Assembly: GCA_030824575.1 (NCBI GenBank)
Contig: JAVBXL010000026.1
Span: forward strand, 1-62,557
Direction of reading: 5' to 3'
Length of the DNA: 62,557 bases
Source: a bacterium
Lineage (GTDB): Bacteria; Pseudomonadota; Alphaproteobacteria; Sphingomonadales; Sphingomonadaceae
Both the position numbers and the translations under genes were made by a program. Shown in pieces: positions 51,752-60,906 of this stretch (the first letter of the stretch is position 1; the number at the start of each line of letters is the position of its first letter). Under the pieces are notes generated by a model. The model was not told where the DNA came from, made no database searches, and saw only the letters and a list, made by a program, of their open reading frames with translations.

Positions 51752-52481
51752 TCGGCGACCCCGTGCCCGTCCCTGGCCCTGTCCCCGCCGCGGCGATCAG
51801 CCGATAGCCGGTGCCCCATACGGTTTCCAGCACCGGACCGTCGAACCCGTCCTCCAGCTTGCGGCGCAGGCGGCCGACATTGACGTCCACGACATTGGTC
51901 TGGGGATCAAAGCTCAATTTCCACACCTGGCGCAGCAGCATTTCGCGCGTCACCACTTCGCCGGCATGTTCCATCAGATAGCGGAAGAGTTCGAATTCCT
52001 TGGGCGAAAGCGGCAAATGCCTGCCCTGGCGAAAGGCCGTGCGCGCCTTCACATGACATTCCAGGTCGCCGAACAGCAGCACCGGCTCATGACTGCGCCG
52101 ACTGGCCCGACGCCACAGCGCGCGGACGCGGGCGACCAGTTCGTCGGGTTCGAAGGGCTTGGCGAGATAATCGTCGACGCCGCTTTCCAGACCCTCGACC
52201 CGATGTTCGCTGCGGCCGAGCGCCGACAGCATTAACACCGGCGCGCCTACGCCCGCCACGCGCAGCCGGGTGACGATGTCGATGCCGGACAAATGGGGCA
52301 GCATCCGGTCGAGGATGATGACGTCGTGGCTGCCCCCGCCCGCGCGGTTGAGGCCGGTGGCACCGTCGATCGCCTGTTCCACCACCATGCCAGCGTCGGT
52401 GAGGATCGTGGCGATGTTGGCGCGCGCGGCCTCATCATCTTCCACCAGCAATATCGAAATCGCGTCTGCCTGCGCCATCAT
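51744..52481 (-). CDS. OmpR-family response regulator
   Basis: A 245-residue regulator from the ATG at 52481 (MMAQADA, with GGGGGAC upstream). The receiver domain has the acidic pocket LLVEDDEAA, the phospho-acceptor Asp in VIILDRMLPHLSG and the Lys in LAKPFEPDEL. The C-terminal winged helix follows (FELFRYLMEHAGEVVTREML, VDVNVGRLRRKLEDGF, ETVWGTGYRLIA). It is the first gene of a three-gene overlapping run with the kinase and an exported protein. Its targets are not known. Confidence 0.94.
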   Translation of the reverse strand: MMAQADAISILLVEDDEAARANIATILTDAGMVVEQAIDGATGLNRAGGGSHDVIILDRMLPHLSGIDIVTRLRVAGVGAPVLMLSALGRSEHRVEGLESGVDDYLAKPFEPDELVARVRALWRRASRRSHEPVLLFGDLECHVKARTAFRQGRHLPLSPKEFELFRYLMEHAGEVVTREMLLRQVWKLSFDPQTNVVDVNVGRLRRKLEDGFDGPVLETVWGTGYRLIAAAGTGPGTGTGSPSA

Positions 52482-52577
52482 GTCCCCCGGCTCGCAGATA
52501 ACGCGAAAGGCCGCCAGTGACAAAGCTTGTTAGCCCGTCACCGGCGGCCTTGTTCAGCCTTGAATTGAAAGGCCGGT

Positions 52578-53408
52578 TTATCCTTGCAGGCCGGCGCGGA
52601 ACATGACGACCGAGATGACGATAAGATAGGCGCCGAAAATCTTCTTGAGCGGCCCGGCCGGCAGGCTGTGCGCGGCGGCGACGCCCAGCGGTGCGGTGAG
52701 CATCGACATGGACGCGATCGCCACGGTCGCGGGGATGTTAATATAGCCCAGCGAACCCCAGGGCAGGCCGCCTTCCTTGAAGCCGATGATGGCAAAGCCG
52801 ATGGTGGTGGGGATGGCGATCAGCGTGCCGATGCCCGAAGCCGTCGCGATCGCGCGGTGGATGGTACGGCCGCAGAGCGTCATCACCATGATCGCGATCA
52901 CGCCGCCGCCGATGCCGAGCAGTGAGGAGAAGGTGCCCAGCCCCCCGGCGATGCCCATGCGAACGATACCCGACGGCATTGTGTCGCTGACAACCTTGCC
53001 ACTAATGCTGGGCAGCAGGAAATTGAGGGACATCAGGCCGACGCCGGTGGCGAAGATCATCTTGAGCGTATTACCGTCGACATGGCCCGCGAGCATCACG
53101 CCGACGCCGCAGCCCAGCACGATCCAGGGCGCCCAGGCCCGCAGCACTTCGAACTCGACCGCGCCGCGCTTGGCATGGGCCAGCAGCGAGCGGATGGAGG
53201 TGACGATGATGGTCGCCGCCGACGTACCGATCGCGACATGGGCGATCGCGTCATGCGTGCCGCCCAGGAGGGGCAGCACGACCAGCAGCGCTGGCACGAC
53301 GACGAAACCGCCGCCAATGCCGAAAATGCCCGCGGCAAAGCCCGCCACCAGTCCGGCGGCCAGCATCGAAACGAGCGGGACAAGCCAGGTCATCAGTTCG
53401 CCGTGCAT
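52578..53408 (-). CDS. TauE/SafE family anion exporter
   Basis: A 276-residue inner-membrane protein with about eight helices. It has the repeated family motif GIFGIGGGFVVVPALLV in the first half and LLGIGGGVIAIMVMTL in the second, a sign of the internal duplication. The family exports sulfite, sulfoacetate or other organic anions. It stands alone, 96 bp after the response regulator on the same strand. Nothing around it fixes the substrate. Confidence 0.92.
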   Translation of the reverse strand: MHGELMTWLVPLVSMLAAGLVAGFAAGIFGIGGGFVVVPALLVVLPLLGGTHDAIAHVAIGTSAATIIVTSIRSLLAHAKRGAVEFEVLRAWAPWIVLGCGVGVMLAGHVDGNTLKMIFATGVGLMSLNFLLPSISGKVVSDTMPSGIVRMGIAGGLGTFSSLLGIGGGVIAIMVMTLCGRTIHRAIATASGIGTLIAIPTTIGFAIIGFKEGGLPWGSLGYINIPATVAIASMSMLTAPLGVAAAHSLPAGPLKKIFGAYLIVISVVMFRAGLQG

Positions 53409-53652
53409 TATCGCGTCCCTTCCTGCCCGATGCGGTCAGCGCACATGTTGCTGCGTTCGCCTTTGCGGATCAAGGCGGGGAAAGTGGGGAAATCGACCAT
53501 GACGTAAAACCATGCCTCTCTTCGGCGAAATCAAGCTGCATGGGGGGCATGTTGGCATGTCCCCCTGCCGCGCTAGACGAACGAGGGGCGCGAACCCGCA
53601 AGGGCATGGCCTAAAGTGCGAGACGATCGAGACACAAAAAGACGTCATGTCA

Positions 53653-54768
53653 TCAGGCGATCGCCTCCTCCGCGGGCGTGTAGGGCAGGCCCAGATCCTC
53701 TGCCACAGCCTGATAGGTGACCTTTCCGTCGCAAACATTAAGGCCTGCGCGCAGGTGCGGGTCATGGCGCAAGGCGTCCTGCCACCCCAGTTCAGCGATG
53801 CGTAGCGCATGGGGCAGCGTTACATTGTTGAGCGCATAGGTGCTGGTGCGCGCCACCGCGCCGGGCATGTTGGCGACGCAATAATGGACGATCCCGTCGA
53901 TGATATAGGTCGGGTCGGCATGGGTGGTGGCATGGCTGGTTTCGAAGCAGCCGCCCTGATCAATCGCGACATCGACCAGCACCGCGCCCTTTTTCATGGT
54001 CGTAAGCATCGCGGCGGTGACCAGCTTGGGCGCGGCAGCGCCGGGGATCAGCACCGCGCCGATCACCAGATCGGCATCGGCGACGCATTCGGCCAGGTTC
54101 GCGCGGTTGGAAAAGCGGGTCTTGGCCCGCGCTTCAAAATACGTGCCCAGCTTTTCCAGCACTTCGGGGCTGCGATCGAGGATGGTGACGTCGGCGCCCA
54201 GGCCCGCCGCCATCTGCGCCGCGTTGAAGCCGACCACGCCGCCGCCAATCACCGCCACTTTGGCCGGCAGCACGCCCGGCACCCCGCCCAGCAGCACGCC
54301 GCGGCCACCATGCGCCTTTTCCAGAGCCGTCGCTCCGGCCTGGATCGCCATGCGACCAGCGACCTGGCTCATCGGTTTCAGCAGCGGCAGGCCGCCATGG
54401 GCGTCGGTCACGGTTTCATAGGCGATGCAGATCGCACCGGAAGCGATCAGGTTGCGAGTCTGCTCCGGGTCGGGCGCTAGGTGGAGATAGGTGTAGAGAA
54501 TCTGCCCCGGCCGCAGCAGGGCGCGCTCCTGCGGCTGCGGCTCCTTCACCTTCACGATCATGTCGGCGGTAGCGAATATGTCGACGGCATTAGCGGCGAT
54601 TTCCGCACCCGCTTTCTTGTACAGCGCGTCGCTGGCACCGATCCCCTCGCCCGCGCCGCTCTCCACCAGCACGCGATGACCGTGCGCCGTCAGTTCATGC
54701 ACGCTTTCGGGGGTCAGGCCGACGCGATATTCGTGATTCTTGATTTCCTTGACGGTGCCGACGATCAT
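53653..54768 (-). CDS. ald: Alanine dehydrogenase
   Basis: A 371-residue enzyme from the ATG at 54768 (GGAGAGG upstream). Key features are [20 protein letters not shown], the substrate Lys in VKVKEPQ, the catalytic His in YTYLHLAPD, and the NAD fold [40 protein letters not shown] is a signature of the family. It interconverts L-alanine with pyruvate plus ammonia in the cytoplasm. It is probably monocistronic. An ORF start upstream is not supported by homology. Confidence 0.96.
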   Translation of the reverse strand: MIVGTVKEIKNHEYRVGLTPESVHELTAHGHRVLVESGAGEGIGASDALYKKAGAEIAANAVDIFATADMIVKVKEPQPQERALLRPGQILYTYLHLAPDPEQTRNLIASGAICIAYETVTDAHGGLPLLKPMSQVAGRMAIQAGATALEKAHGGRGVLLGGVPGVLPAKVAVIGGGVVGFNAAQMAAGLGADVTILDRSPEVLEKLGTYFEARAKTRFSNRANLAECVADADLVIGAVLIPGAAAPKLVTAAMLTTMKKGAVLVDVAIDQGGCFETSHATTHADPTYIIDGIVHYCVANMPGAVARTSTYALNNVTLPHALRIAELGWQDALRHDPHLRAGLNVCDGKVTYQAVAEDLGLPYTPAEEAIA

Positions 54769-54852
54769 CGCGCCTCTCCAAAAATAGGGGCACGTTGCCA
54801 TCGCGCCGCTCTGCGCCATCATAGCGCAGCCGGGATGACGAAGGTTCCTGTT

Positions 54853-55755
54853 TTAAGGCGCGGCCCTGACTGGCACCGGCGCATTGCAGATGTCTACGCC
54901 GCCGGCCGGCCGGTCGTAGAAATCATCCTTCCGGTTGGCGCGCAGGCGCAGATAGTCGGCGAAGCTGGAGGACAGCGTATCCATCATCTCGAAGCGCGGG
55001 CGGTCGGCAAAGGGCAATTCGCTGGCGAGGCGAACGGTCAGGATCGGCACCTGATGTTCGGTCGGCGTGTAGAAGCCCAGTTCGCCCGATCCGCGCGGCA
55101 GGCTGGACAAATGCGCCATGCCCTCGATCACGCGGCCGACGACGGCGATGTTGCGGTCGAGCTGACGCGGCGCTTGGCCGATCACGGCATAGAGTTCAGC
55201 GCCTGTCCCGGCCTCCGGCGATGTATTGCGCCCGACGCCGACATAGCCGTAGCAATGGGGCAGCCAGGCCGACGTCCCGTCCATCGCCACCGGCCAGCCG
55301 CCCACGAAGCCGGTCGAGGGGGCGTAGGGATCGGCATAGGGCAAGGGCGTGACCGCAAGCCGGCGCGTCGCCAACGGCAGCGCATAATCGTCCGGGCTGG
55401 TGGGGGACAGGCCGGGCGGCATCGGCTTCTTCTCGGTCGCGTCGCCCCATTGCACGACATAATTGTCTTGCACCCGGTTGATGCTGGTGCCGTCCCACCA
55501 ATGCGCCTGCGCCAGCGTCGCAATGTTGGCGACATGGCGCGGCGAGAAGGCGGGCGCGAGCTGGATGACCACGCGCCTGCCACCCTCAATGGTCATGACC
55601 AGCAGTTCGTCCGCGGATATCGGCCGCCAGGCGCCTGCCGGCGCCTGCACCACTACGGCGGCCGGCGTGGTGGGCGGATCGGCGGCGAGCGCCTGGGAAG
55701 CGAGACAGGTGGGGAGGATGGCGGTGGACAGCGCAAGCGCGAGAAGGCGGTTCAT
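54853..55755 (-). CDS. Exported cyclophilin-type peptidyl-prolyl isomerase
   Basis: A 300-residue protein from the ATG at 55755; the frame is open far upstream, but only because it reads through the complement of tRNA-Ser. A signal peptide ([20 protein letters not shown]) precedes a divergent cyclophilin domain: [40 protein letters not shown], and [20 protein letters not shown]. It should speed folding of periplasmic proteins. It is longer than typical cyclophilins because of a proline-rich insert (about residues 130-175). The last residues, [13 protein letters not shown], include the only late Cys. Confidence 0.87.
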   Translation of the reverse strand: MNRLLALALSTAILPTCLASQALAADPPTTPAAVVVQAPAGAWRPISADELLVMTIEGGRRVVIQLAPAFSPRHVANIATLAQAHWWDGTSINRVQDNYVVQWGDATEKKPMPPGLSPTSPDDYALPLATRRLAVTPLPYADPYAPSTGFVGGWPVAMDGTSAWLPHCYGYVGVGRNTSPEAGTGAELYAVIGQAPRQLDRNIAVVGRVIEGMAHLSSLPRGSGELGFYTPTEHQVPILTVRLASELPFADRPRFEMMDTLSSSFADYLRLRANRKDDFYDRPAGGVDICNAPVPVRAAP

Positions 55756-55860
55756 GCCACGATCAGACAGCGGCTGCGGGATAAAGTAAAGCATCCCCTG
55801 CCCATAGCCCTTGCTTAGAGGCACATCGCGCGATAGGGAGCCGCACTTCCAGTGCAATGC

Positions 55861-55951
55861 GGAGCGGTGGCCGAGTGGTCGAAGGCGCTCGCCTGGAAAG
55901 TGAGTATACGCCAAAAGCGTATCCAGGGTTCGAATCCCTGCCGCTCCGCCA
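55861..55951 (+). tRNA. tRNA-Ser (anticodon GGA)
   Basis: Acceptor arms GGAGCGG/CCGCTCC pair fully. The anticodon stem CTCGC/GTGAG encloses CTGGAAA (anticodon GGA). The long variable arm of a serine tRNA (TATACGCCAAAAGCGTAT) and T-loop TTCGAAT are present, with CCA encoded at 55949-55951. An eroded integrase gene starts 137 bp downstream, as expected for a tRNA used as an integration site. Confidence 0.97.
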
Positions 55952-56087
55952 AGACTTTGTTTTGCTGCATCCCTAGCGAACCGAAAAGCCCAGCATTGCC
56001 GGGCCTTTCGGGCTGATTCGCGTCCCACTTCATCCCCTCACATCCGTCGCTGACCGATTTGGCGTGTGGTAAAAAGCGTAGGAGAAT

Positions 56088-56450
56088 ATGGGCATGGGAC
56101 AGCTCTCCATAACAGGTGTGAAGGCCGCAGAGCGACCGGGCCGTTTCGGTGATGGCGATGGCTTGTTTTTGGTGGTCCGATCCAGTGGCTCTAAAAGCTG
56201 CGGGTGCCGCGTTCAGAAGCATGGCCGCAGGCGCGACATCGGATTGGGCAGCGCATCGAAGGTCACGCTGTCTGTCGCCTGCGATCGAGCGCGTGAGGTG
56301 CGGACCTGGGTGGAGATTGGCCTCGACCCGGTGCGAGCGAGATCGCCTCGTAGTATCTCCATTTCCGCCGTCGGGCCGTCGCCGGCCATGTCTGCGCTGA
56401 GCAATGCCGCCCCAGGTGCGCCCTTCTCATTGAACCAGGCAGTCCCTTAA
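56088..56450 (+). pseudogene. Eroded P4-type tyrosine integrase, N-terminal arm-binding domain only
   Basis: A 120-codon frame with AGGAGAA before its ATG. Residues about 5-85 match the N-terminal arm-type DNA-binding (DUF4102) domain of P4/phage integrases: QLSITGVKAAERPGRFGDGD, GLFLVVRSSGSKS, and KHGRRRDIGLGSASKVTLS followed by RAREVRTWVEIGLDPV. The usual Trp after GSKS is Cys, and after about residue 85 the sequence is unrelated, so the core-binding and catalytic domains (Arg...His-x-x-Arg...Tyr) are gone. It sits just after tRNA-Ser, the classic site. It is a relic of an integrated element. Confidence 0.8.
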
Positions 56451-56465
56451 CCACCCGTGCCAGCC

Positions 56466-56651
56466 TCAAGCGCCGGTTTCTCGAGACTTATTTCGTATGA
56501 CTTCGCGGCCGACGCCGCGGAAAGCCGGATTGCGCTCGACGACGGTGACGTTATGTCCTTGACGGCCAAGCCAATAAGCCACGGAACAACCGGCTATACT
56601 GGCTCCCGTGATCAGTATGCGTCGCGCGATGATGCCGTCTCCCTCGTGCAC
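56466..56651 (-). pseudogene. Truncated FAD-dependent monooxygenase, N-terminal fragment
   Basis: A 61-codon frame starting at GTG, with the FAD-binding motif RRILITGASIAGCSVAYWLG, then RQGHNVTVVERNPAFRGVG, the first 50 residues of a PHBH-type flavoprotein monooxygenase (family length about 380-400). The sequence then ends in unrelated codons and a stop. The rest of the enzyme is not found downstream. The fragment lies between the integrase relic and the P450 unit, so it marks a rearranged accessory region. Confidence 0.7.
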
Positions 56652-56931
56652 GACCGCAGGCGAGCTAGTCCGTTCCGAATTGCGTGGTGAGCCTCCAAAG
56701 AATGACTAGTTCTGGGACGTTTCGACTGTCGGCTTTGAAGCCTGCCTGAGACCAAAGCTGCCGTCGATAGGCCGAAACTTACCGTCCAGGTCGTTGTGGT
56801 TGACGTCGCGCAGGGTGTGATCCCTGGTTATAGATTGGCAAATGCGCTTTCCGCTGATGCCCGCCGAGCCGAGGCCACGCCGATCTGAAGCCCATCTATG
56901 AAAATGGCAAGTCACTAGCATCCCGCCATTT
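56652..56931. other. Remnant sequence before the reductase gene
   Basis: No gene is supported here. A 78-codon frame on the minus strand (56706-56942) is rich in Arg, Asn and His and overlaps the reductase end; it resembles nothing I know. Together with 55952-56087 and the two relics it makes about 980 bp of eroded DNA after tRNA-Ser. Confidence 0.5.
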
Positions 56932-57765
56932 CTACCCGACAAAGGCTCTTTCGATCACATAATCGCCCGGCTTCGCGTTGGAGCCTTCGATAAAGCCCCG
57001 CGCATCCAGCAGATGAGCGATATCCTTGATCATGGCCATGCTGCCACATAGCATGATGCGATCGCTCTGGACCAAGAGCGGCGCACCACTCAGTCCGGCC
57101 TGCGCGAACAGACTGCCATCTTCGATCATCGTTGTGATCCGCGCGTTGCAGGTAAAGGCTTCACGCGTGACCGTGGGCAGGTAGGATAGTTGCGCTATTG
57201 CCTGTTCCGATACCAGCGGATCATCCCGGAGACCGGCTTCCAGTTCCGCACGAAACGCCAAGTCGCTCGCCTGCCTGACGCTGTGGACGACGATCACGCG
57301 CTCATAGCGTTCATAGACGTCGGGGTCGCGGATCAGGCTGAGGAACGGCGCCAGCCCGGTGCCGCTCGACAGCAGCAACAGCCGGTTGCCGGGCAACAGC
57401 GCGTCAGTCACCAATGTACCCGTGGGCTTGCGCCCGAGATATATCTGGTCACCGGGCCGGATGTTCTGCAATCGCGACGTCAGGGGACCGTCCTCCACCT
57501 TGATCGACAGGAATTCCAGTTCCTCGGCATAGGCAGGGCTGGCCACCGAATAGGCGCGCAACAGCGGCTTGCCACCCTCGCCCGCCAGTCCGATCATGAC
57601 AAACTCGCCGGACCGAAACCGAAAGCTCGCCGGGCGTGTCACCGAAAAGCTGAACAACCGGTCGTTCCAATGGCGGACATTCAGGACAGTCTCGACCGAC
57701 AGAGCGCCGGTCGCGATCAGTTCTATCTTGTCCCTGTGTATCGCGAATCGGTCCGCGGCGGTCAT
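56932..57765 (-). CDS. fpr: Ferredoxin--NADP reductase
   Basis: A 277-residue plant-type reductase: FAD site RAYSVASPAYAEELEFLSI (RxYS), phosphate site SRLQNIRPGDQIYL, NADP site LLLLSSGTGLAPFLSLIRD and IMLCGSMAMIKDIAHLLDAR. It ends in FVG, close to the alphaproteobacterial Fpr group. It passes electrons from NADPH to ferredoxin or flavodoxin. Its ATG overlaps the stop of the NTF2-like gene (ATGA). It may feed the P450 encoded nearby, although the ferredoxin is not in the window. Confidence 0.92.
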   Translation of the reverse strand: MTAADRFAIHRDKIELIATGALSVETVLNVRHWNDRLFSFSVTRPASFRFRSGEFVMIGLAGEGGKPLLRAYSVASPAYAEELEFLSIKVEDGPLTSRLQNIRPGDQIYLGRKPTGTLVTDALLPGNRLLLLSSGTGLAPFLSLIRDPDVYERYERVIVVHSVRQASDLAFRAELEAGLRDDPLVSEQAIAQLSYLPTVTREAFTCNARITTMIEDGSLFAQAGLSGAPLLVQSDRIMLCGSMAMIKDIAHLLDARGFIEGSNAKPGDYVIERAFVG

Positions 57766-58133
57766 GCCGACATCGCCGGATGGAAATAGCGGGCCAGGAA
57801 GGTGCCGTCCTCGCCGAAATGATATGTCTCAAGGCTGTGCACTGTGACGGGATGGCCATTCACCATGCCTTCGTTCCGTACGCAGGCTGCGGCCTCATGC
57901 CCGTTAACGATCAGTTCGACAAATGTCAGCTTCCAGCCGACATAGCGGTCGAACAATTCCCCGATCAGGTGCAGCCCCTCCTGACGATCGCTGCCCACCG
58001 GGTCATCGATCAGCAGCCCGCCTGGCGCGATGTCACGGTAGGCGGCGATGAAGTCGTCACGCCGACCCTGATTGAACATATCAAGTTGATGCCGGAGAAA
58101 TGCTTCGATCCGGCCTGCGTCTAGCGTTGCCAT
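57762..58133 (-). CDS. NTF2-fold (SnoaL-like) protein
   Basis: A 123-residue protein from the ATG at 58133, chosen because AAGGA lies 8 bases upstream; the ATG at 58139 is too close to it. The cone-shaped NTF2 fold pattern is RIEAFLRHQLDMFNQGRRDD, FIAAYRDIAPGGLLIDDPVG, then VHSLETYHFGEDGTFLARYF. Members include ketosteroid isomerases and limonene-epoxide hydrolases. Asp residues in the pocket region (IDDPVGSDR) could be catalytic. It is co-transcribed with the reductase and diverges from the TonB/P450 genes, so a terpenoid or steroid step is possible. Confidence 0.75.
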   Translation of the reverse strand: MATLDAGRIEAFLRHQLDMFNQGRRDDFIAAYRDIAPGGLLIDDPVGSDRQEGLHLIGELFDRYVGWKLTFVELIVNGHEAAACVRNEGMVNGHPVTVHSLETYHFGEDGTFLARYFHPAMSA

Positions 58134-58400
58134 GTGCATGTCCTTTTTAGCGGCCCGCAGCCGCTCTTCTGATTGCTGGAACGATCTCTGACCATGGGAG
58201 AAAGGGCGGGCAAGGCGACGGGCTATCGCCGGAATGCAATAGGCTATCGTTTCGCAACAATCATGTGACGCGGAAGCGGCGCGGCTATCGCCGACCCGCG
58301 TTTCACTATCGATGAACCTTGCCACCCTTTCCTAAGGTAGGTTGTCGTCCCATCAAAATGTCGCCTGTCCGCCAACAATAAAGATATGTGGGAGAGAGTG

Positions 58401-60869
58401 ATGATAACATCCAAACTGATGGTGGCGACGATGCTGTCGGGCCTGCCTGTCGCGATGGCTCAGCCCGCGCGGGCGCAAGTCGCACCACAGGAAGCGGCGC
58501 AGGAACAGTCCGGCGGCATTCAGGATATCGTGGTCACCGCGCGGCGGACTGAGGAAAGCCTGCAAACCACCCCGCTGGCCGTCACGGCATTGGGCGATGT
58601 CGCGATCCAGCGCGCGCAGATCGTCAGCGTTCAGGACGTGCAGCGTGTCGCGCCCAGCGTAGTCATATCGACTGGCTCCGCCTCGACGTCCGGCTTCGCA
58701 TTCGTGTCGATCCGCGGCCAGGGCAATCTCCAGCCGCTGATCGCCAACGATCCGGCGGTCGCGACCTATATCGACGGCGTTTATATCGCCCGGCCTTCGC
58801 AGGGCCTGACCGATCTGCACGATCTCCAGCGGCTCGAAGTGCTGCGTGGTCCGCAGGGCACGCTGTTTGGTCGCAACACGACGGGCGGCGCGATCAACAT
58901 TCTGTCCAAGGATCCTGTCGATCGGCTGGAAGGCAGCCTGAAGGGCGAAGTCGGCAACTATGCCTATCGGGATGTCGAAGCCGTTTTGAACGTGCCGCTG
59001 GCAGAGGGCCTGGCCGCGCGTGTCGTCTATGATTTCCATGATCGCAACGGCTATGGCAACAATGCCCGGCTGAACCGCGACGTGGGCGATCAGAAAAGCC
59101 ACTTCCTGCGCGGCAAGCTGAAATATGAAAGGGACGGGTTCGACGTTACCCTGAGCGGCGATTACAACAAGATCACGGACATGGGCCAGCTTGCCCAGAC
59201 CGCCGGGCTCAACCCGCTGTCGTTTCAGGGGCCGTTGGCAGCCTTTTCACCCGGACTGGCCAGCGCCATTCATACCAAGGACAATTGGTACACGACCTAT
59301 GCAGGTGGGCTTGTGCGGCCCACGACCAACCCGACCTTCGCGACGCTGCCTGCCGACATCCAGGCGAAATACAGCCAGTTGCCGTTCGACAAGCTGGTTG
59401 CCTATGGCTTTTCCGGTGTCGTCAACATCGACATCGGCGCGCATAAGCTCAAGTCGATCACCGCCTATCGCTATTCGGATTCCGATGGTCTGATCGATCT
59501 CGATGGATCACCATCGCCGGTCCTTGCCGTGTTCGGCGGCGCACATTCGGAATCCTATTCGCAGGAACTCCAGCTATCCGGCAACATCACGGACAAACTG
59601 AGCTATATTCTGGGCGGCTACGCCTCGCGCGAAACAGGCTTTGAATATTCCCGATCGCAGATTTTCGGCGGGTTGATCCGCAACAGCTTCGGCGACGCGA
59701 AGAATACGACCAAGGGTGCCTATGCGCAGCTCTATTATAATCTGACCGACAGCGTGCGTGCAGTGGGCGGCTTTCGCTACACTTGGGACGGGCGGGAGGT
59801 TGTCCTGCACAACCAGCAGGTGCTGGGCCTCGCCCCTAATGCGCCCGTCGCGGGCACGCCGTTCGGCGTGAACTGCAATCTGGTCAATCCGGACCAGACG
59901 CCTACGGCGACGCAGTGCAACCAGACCCAGTCGAAAAATTTCTCCTATCCCGCCTGGAACTTGGGTCTGGACTGGCAGGCGAGCGAGGACATCTTCCTTT
60001 ATGTCGCCACGCGCGGCGCGGCCAAGGCGGGCGGCTTCAATATACGCGCCGGGTCGCTCCCCGCCTTCTCGCCGGAAAAGGTCAAGGACGTCGAAGGCGG
60101 CATCAAGGCGAACTGGCTCGATAATCGGCTGCGCACCAACGTCGCGCTGTTCCACACCTGGAAAAGCAATGCGCAGGTGATCGTCAATGCCGTCGCCCCG
60201 GGCGTCGGCGTCACCCAATATACCCAGAATAACGGCGATACCCGCGTCTGGGGGGCTGAGTTCGAGGTCGTGGCGGCACCATGGTCTGGCATGGAAATTT
60301 CGGGCAATCTCTCACTGCTCGACGGCAAATATAAGGCGGGGAGCATTTCCGAAGTACAGCGGATCACCAGCGCCACGCCGCTGACCGGATGCGCCGCTGC
60401 GCCGCCGACCGCCGCTGGCGTTCCGCGCTACGACTGCACGGTTGACCTCAGCGGTCGCGCGCTGACGCAACTGCCCAAGATCCAGTTTAGCATCGGCGCG
60501 ACGCAGACCATCGCTTTGTCGACCGGCGACCTGATCCTGCACGCCAATTACGCCTATGTCGGCAAGCAGCATTTCAATCCGGTGGTAGCATCGGACCAGC
60601 AGACCGCTGCGGTCAAGGCCGCCTATGCGCAGGAAAATGCCTTGGGTGAAACGGCCGGATATGGCCTGCTCAACGGCCGCATCGCCTATCAACTCAAAGA
60701 TCCGAATATCGAACTCTATGTCTATGGCCGCAACCTGACGGCGAAGAAATATCTCAGCCGCCGCTTTTCCGACCTCTACCAGACCGGCGGCCTCGGCATA
60801 GCGGTCGATTATGCGGGTGACCCCCGCGTGGTCGGGATCGGTATGCGCTATCGTTTCGGCGGACAGTAA
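58401..60869 (+). CDS. TonB-dependent receptor upstream of the P450 gene
   Basis: An 822-residue receptor from the ATG at 58401 (GGGAGAGAG upstream). Signal peptide (TMLSGLPVAMAQPARAQ), TonB box GIQDIVVTARRTEESL, plug (VQDVQRVAPSVVIS, IRGQGNLQPLI, GPQGTLFGRNTTGGAINI) and a C-terminal barrel ending MRYRFGGQ. It belongs to the receptor type with the VVTARRxEESLQ start that abounds in sphingomonad catabolic clusters. It lies 37 bp before the P450 gene, so it probably imports the P450 substrate. The compound is unknown. Confidence 0.92.
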   Translation: MITSKLMVATMLSGLPVAMAQPARAQVAPQEAAQEQSGGIQDIVVTARRTEESLQTTPLAVTALGDVAIQRAQIVSVQDVQRVAPSVVISTGSASTSGFAFVSIRGQGNLQPLIANDPAVATYIDGVYIARPSQGLTDLHDLQRLEVLRGPQGTLFGRNTTGGAINILSKDPVDRLEGSLKGEVGNYAYRDVEAVLNVPLAEGLAARVVYDFHDRNGYGNNARLNRDVGDQKSHFLRGKLKYERDGFDVTLSGDYNKITDMGQLAQTAGLNPLSFQGPLAAFSPGLASAIHTKDNWYTTYAGGLVRPTTNPTFATLPADIQAKYSQLPFDKLVAYGFSGVVNIDIGAHKLKSITAYRYSDSDGLIDLDGSPSPVLAVFGGAHSESYSQELQLSGNITDKLSYILGGYASRETGFEYSRSQIFGGLIRNSFGDAKNTTKGAYAQLYYNLTDSVRAVGGFRYTWDGREVVLHNQQVLGLAPNAPVAGTPFGVNCNLVNPDQTPTATQCNQTQSKNFSYPAWNLGLDWQASEDIFLYVATRGAAKAGGFNIRAGSLPAFSPEKVKDVEGGIKANWLDNRLRTNVALFHTWKSNAQVIVNAVAPGVGVTQYTQNNGDTRVWGAEFEVVAAPWSGMEISGNLSLLDGKYKAGSISEVQRITSATPLTGCAAAPPTAAGVPRYDCTVDLSGRALTQLPKIQFSIGATQTIALSTGDLILHANYAYVGKQHFNPVVASDQQTAAVKAAYAQENALGETAGYGLLNGRIAYQLKDPNIELYVYGRNLTAKKYLSRRFSDLYQTGGLGIAVDYAGDPRVVGIGMRYRFGGQ

Positions 60870-60906
60870 GCGTGCCCGATCGAAATCTGGACAAGAAAGG
60901 CTGCTA

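Noticed and set aside
55756..56028. N-terminal extension of the cyclophilin gene
   Set aside because: The frame stays open only because it crosses the complement of tRNA-Ser; the signal peptide begins at 55755.
56706..56942. 78-codon frame before the reductase gene
   Set aside because: It overlaps the reductase end, has unnatural composition and no similarity that I can recognise; treated as remnant DNA.
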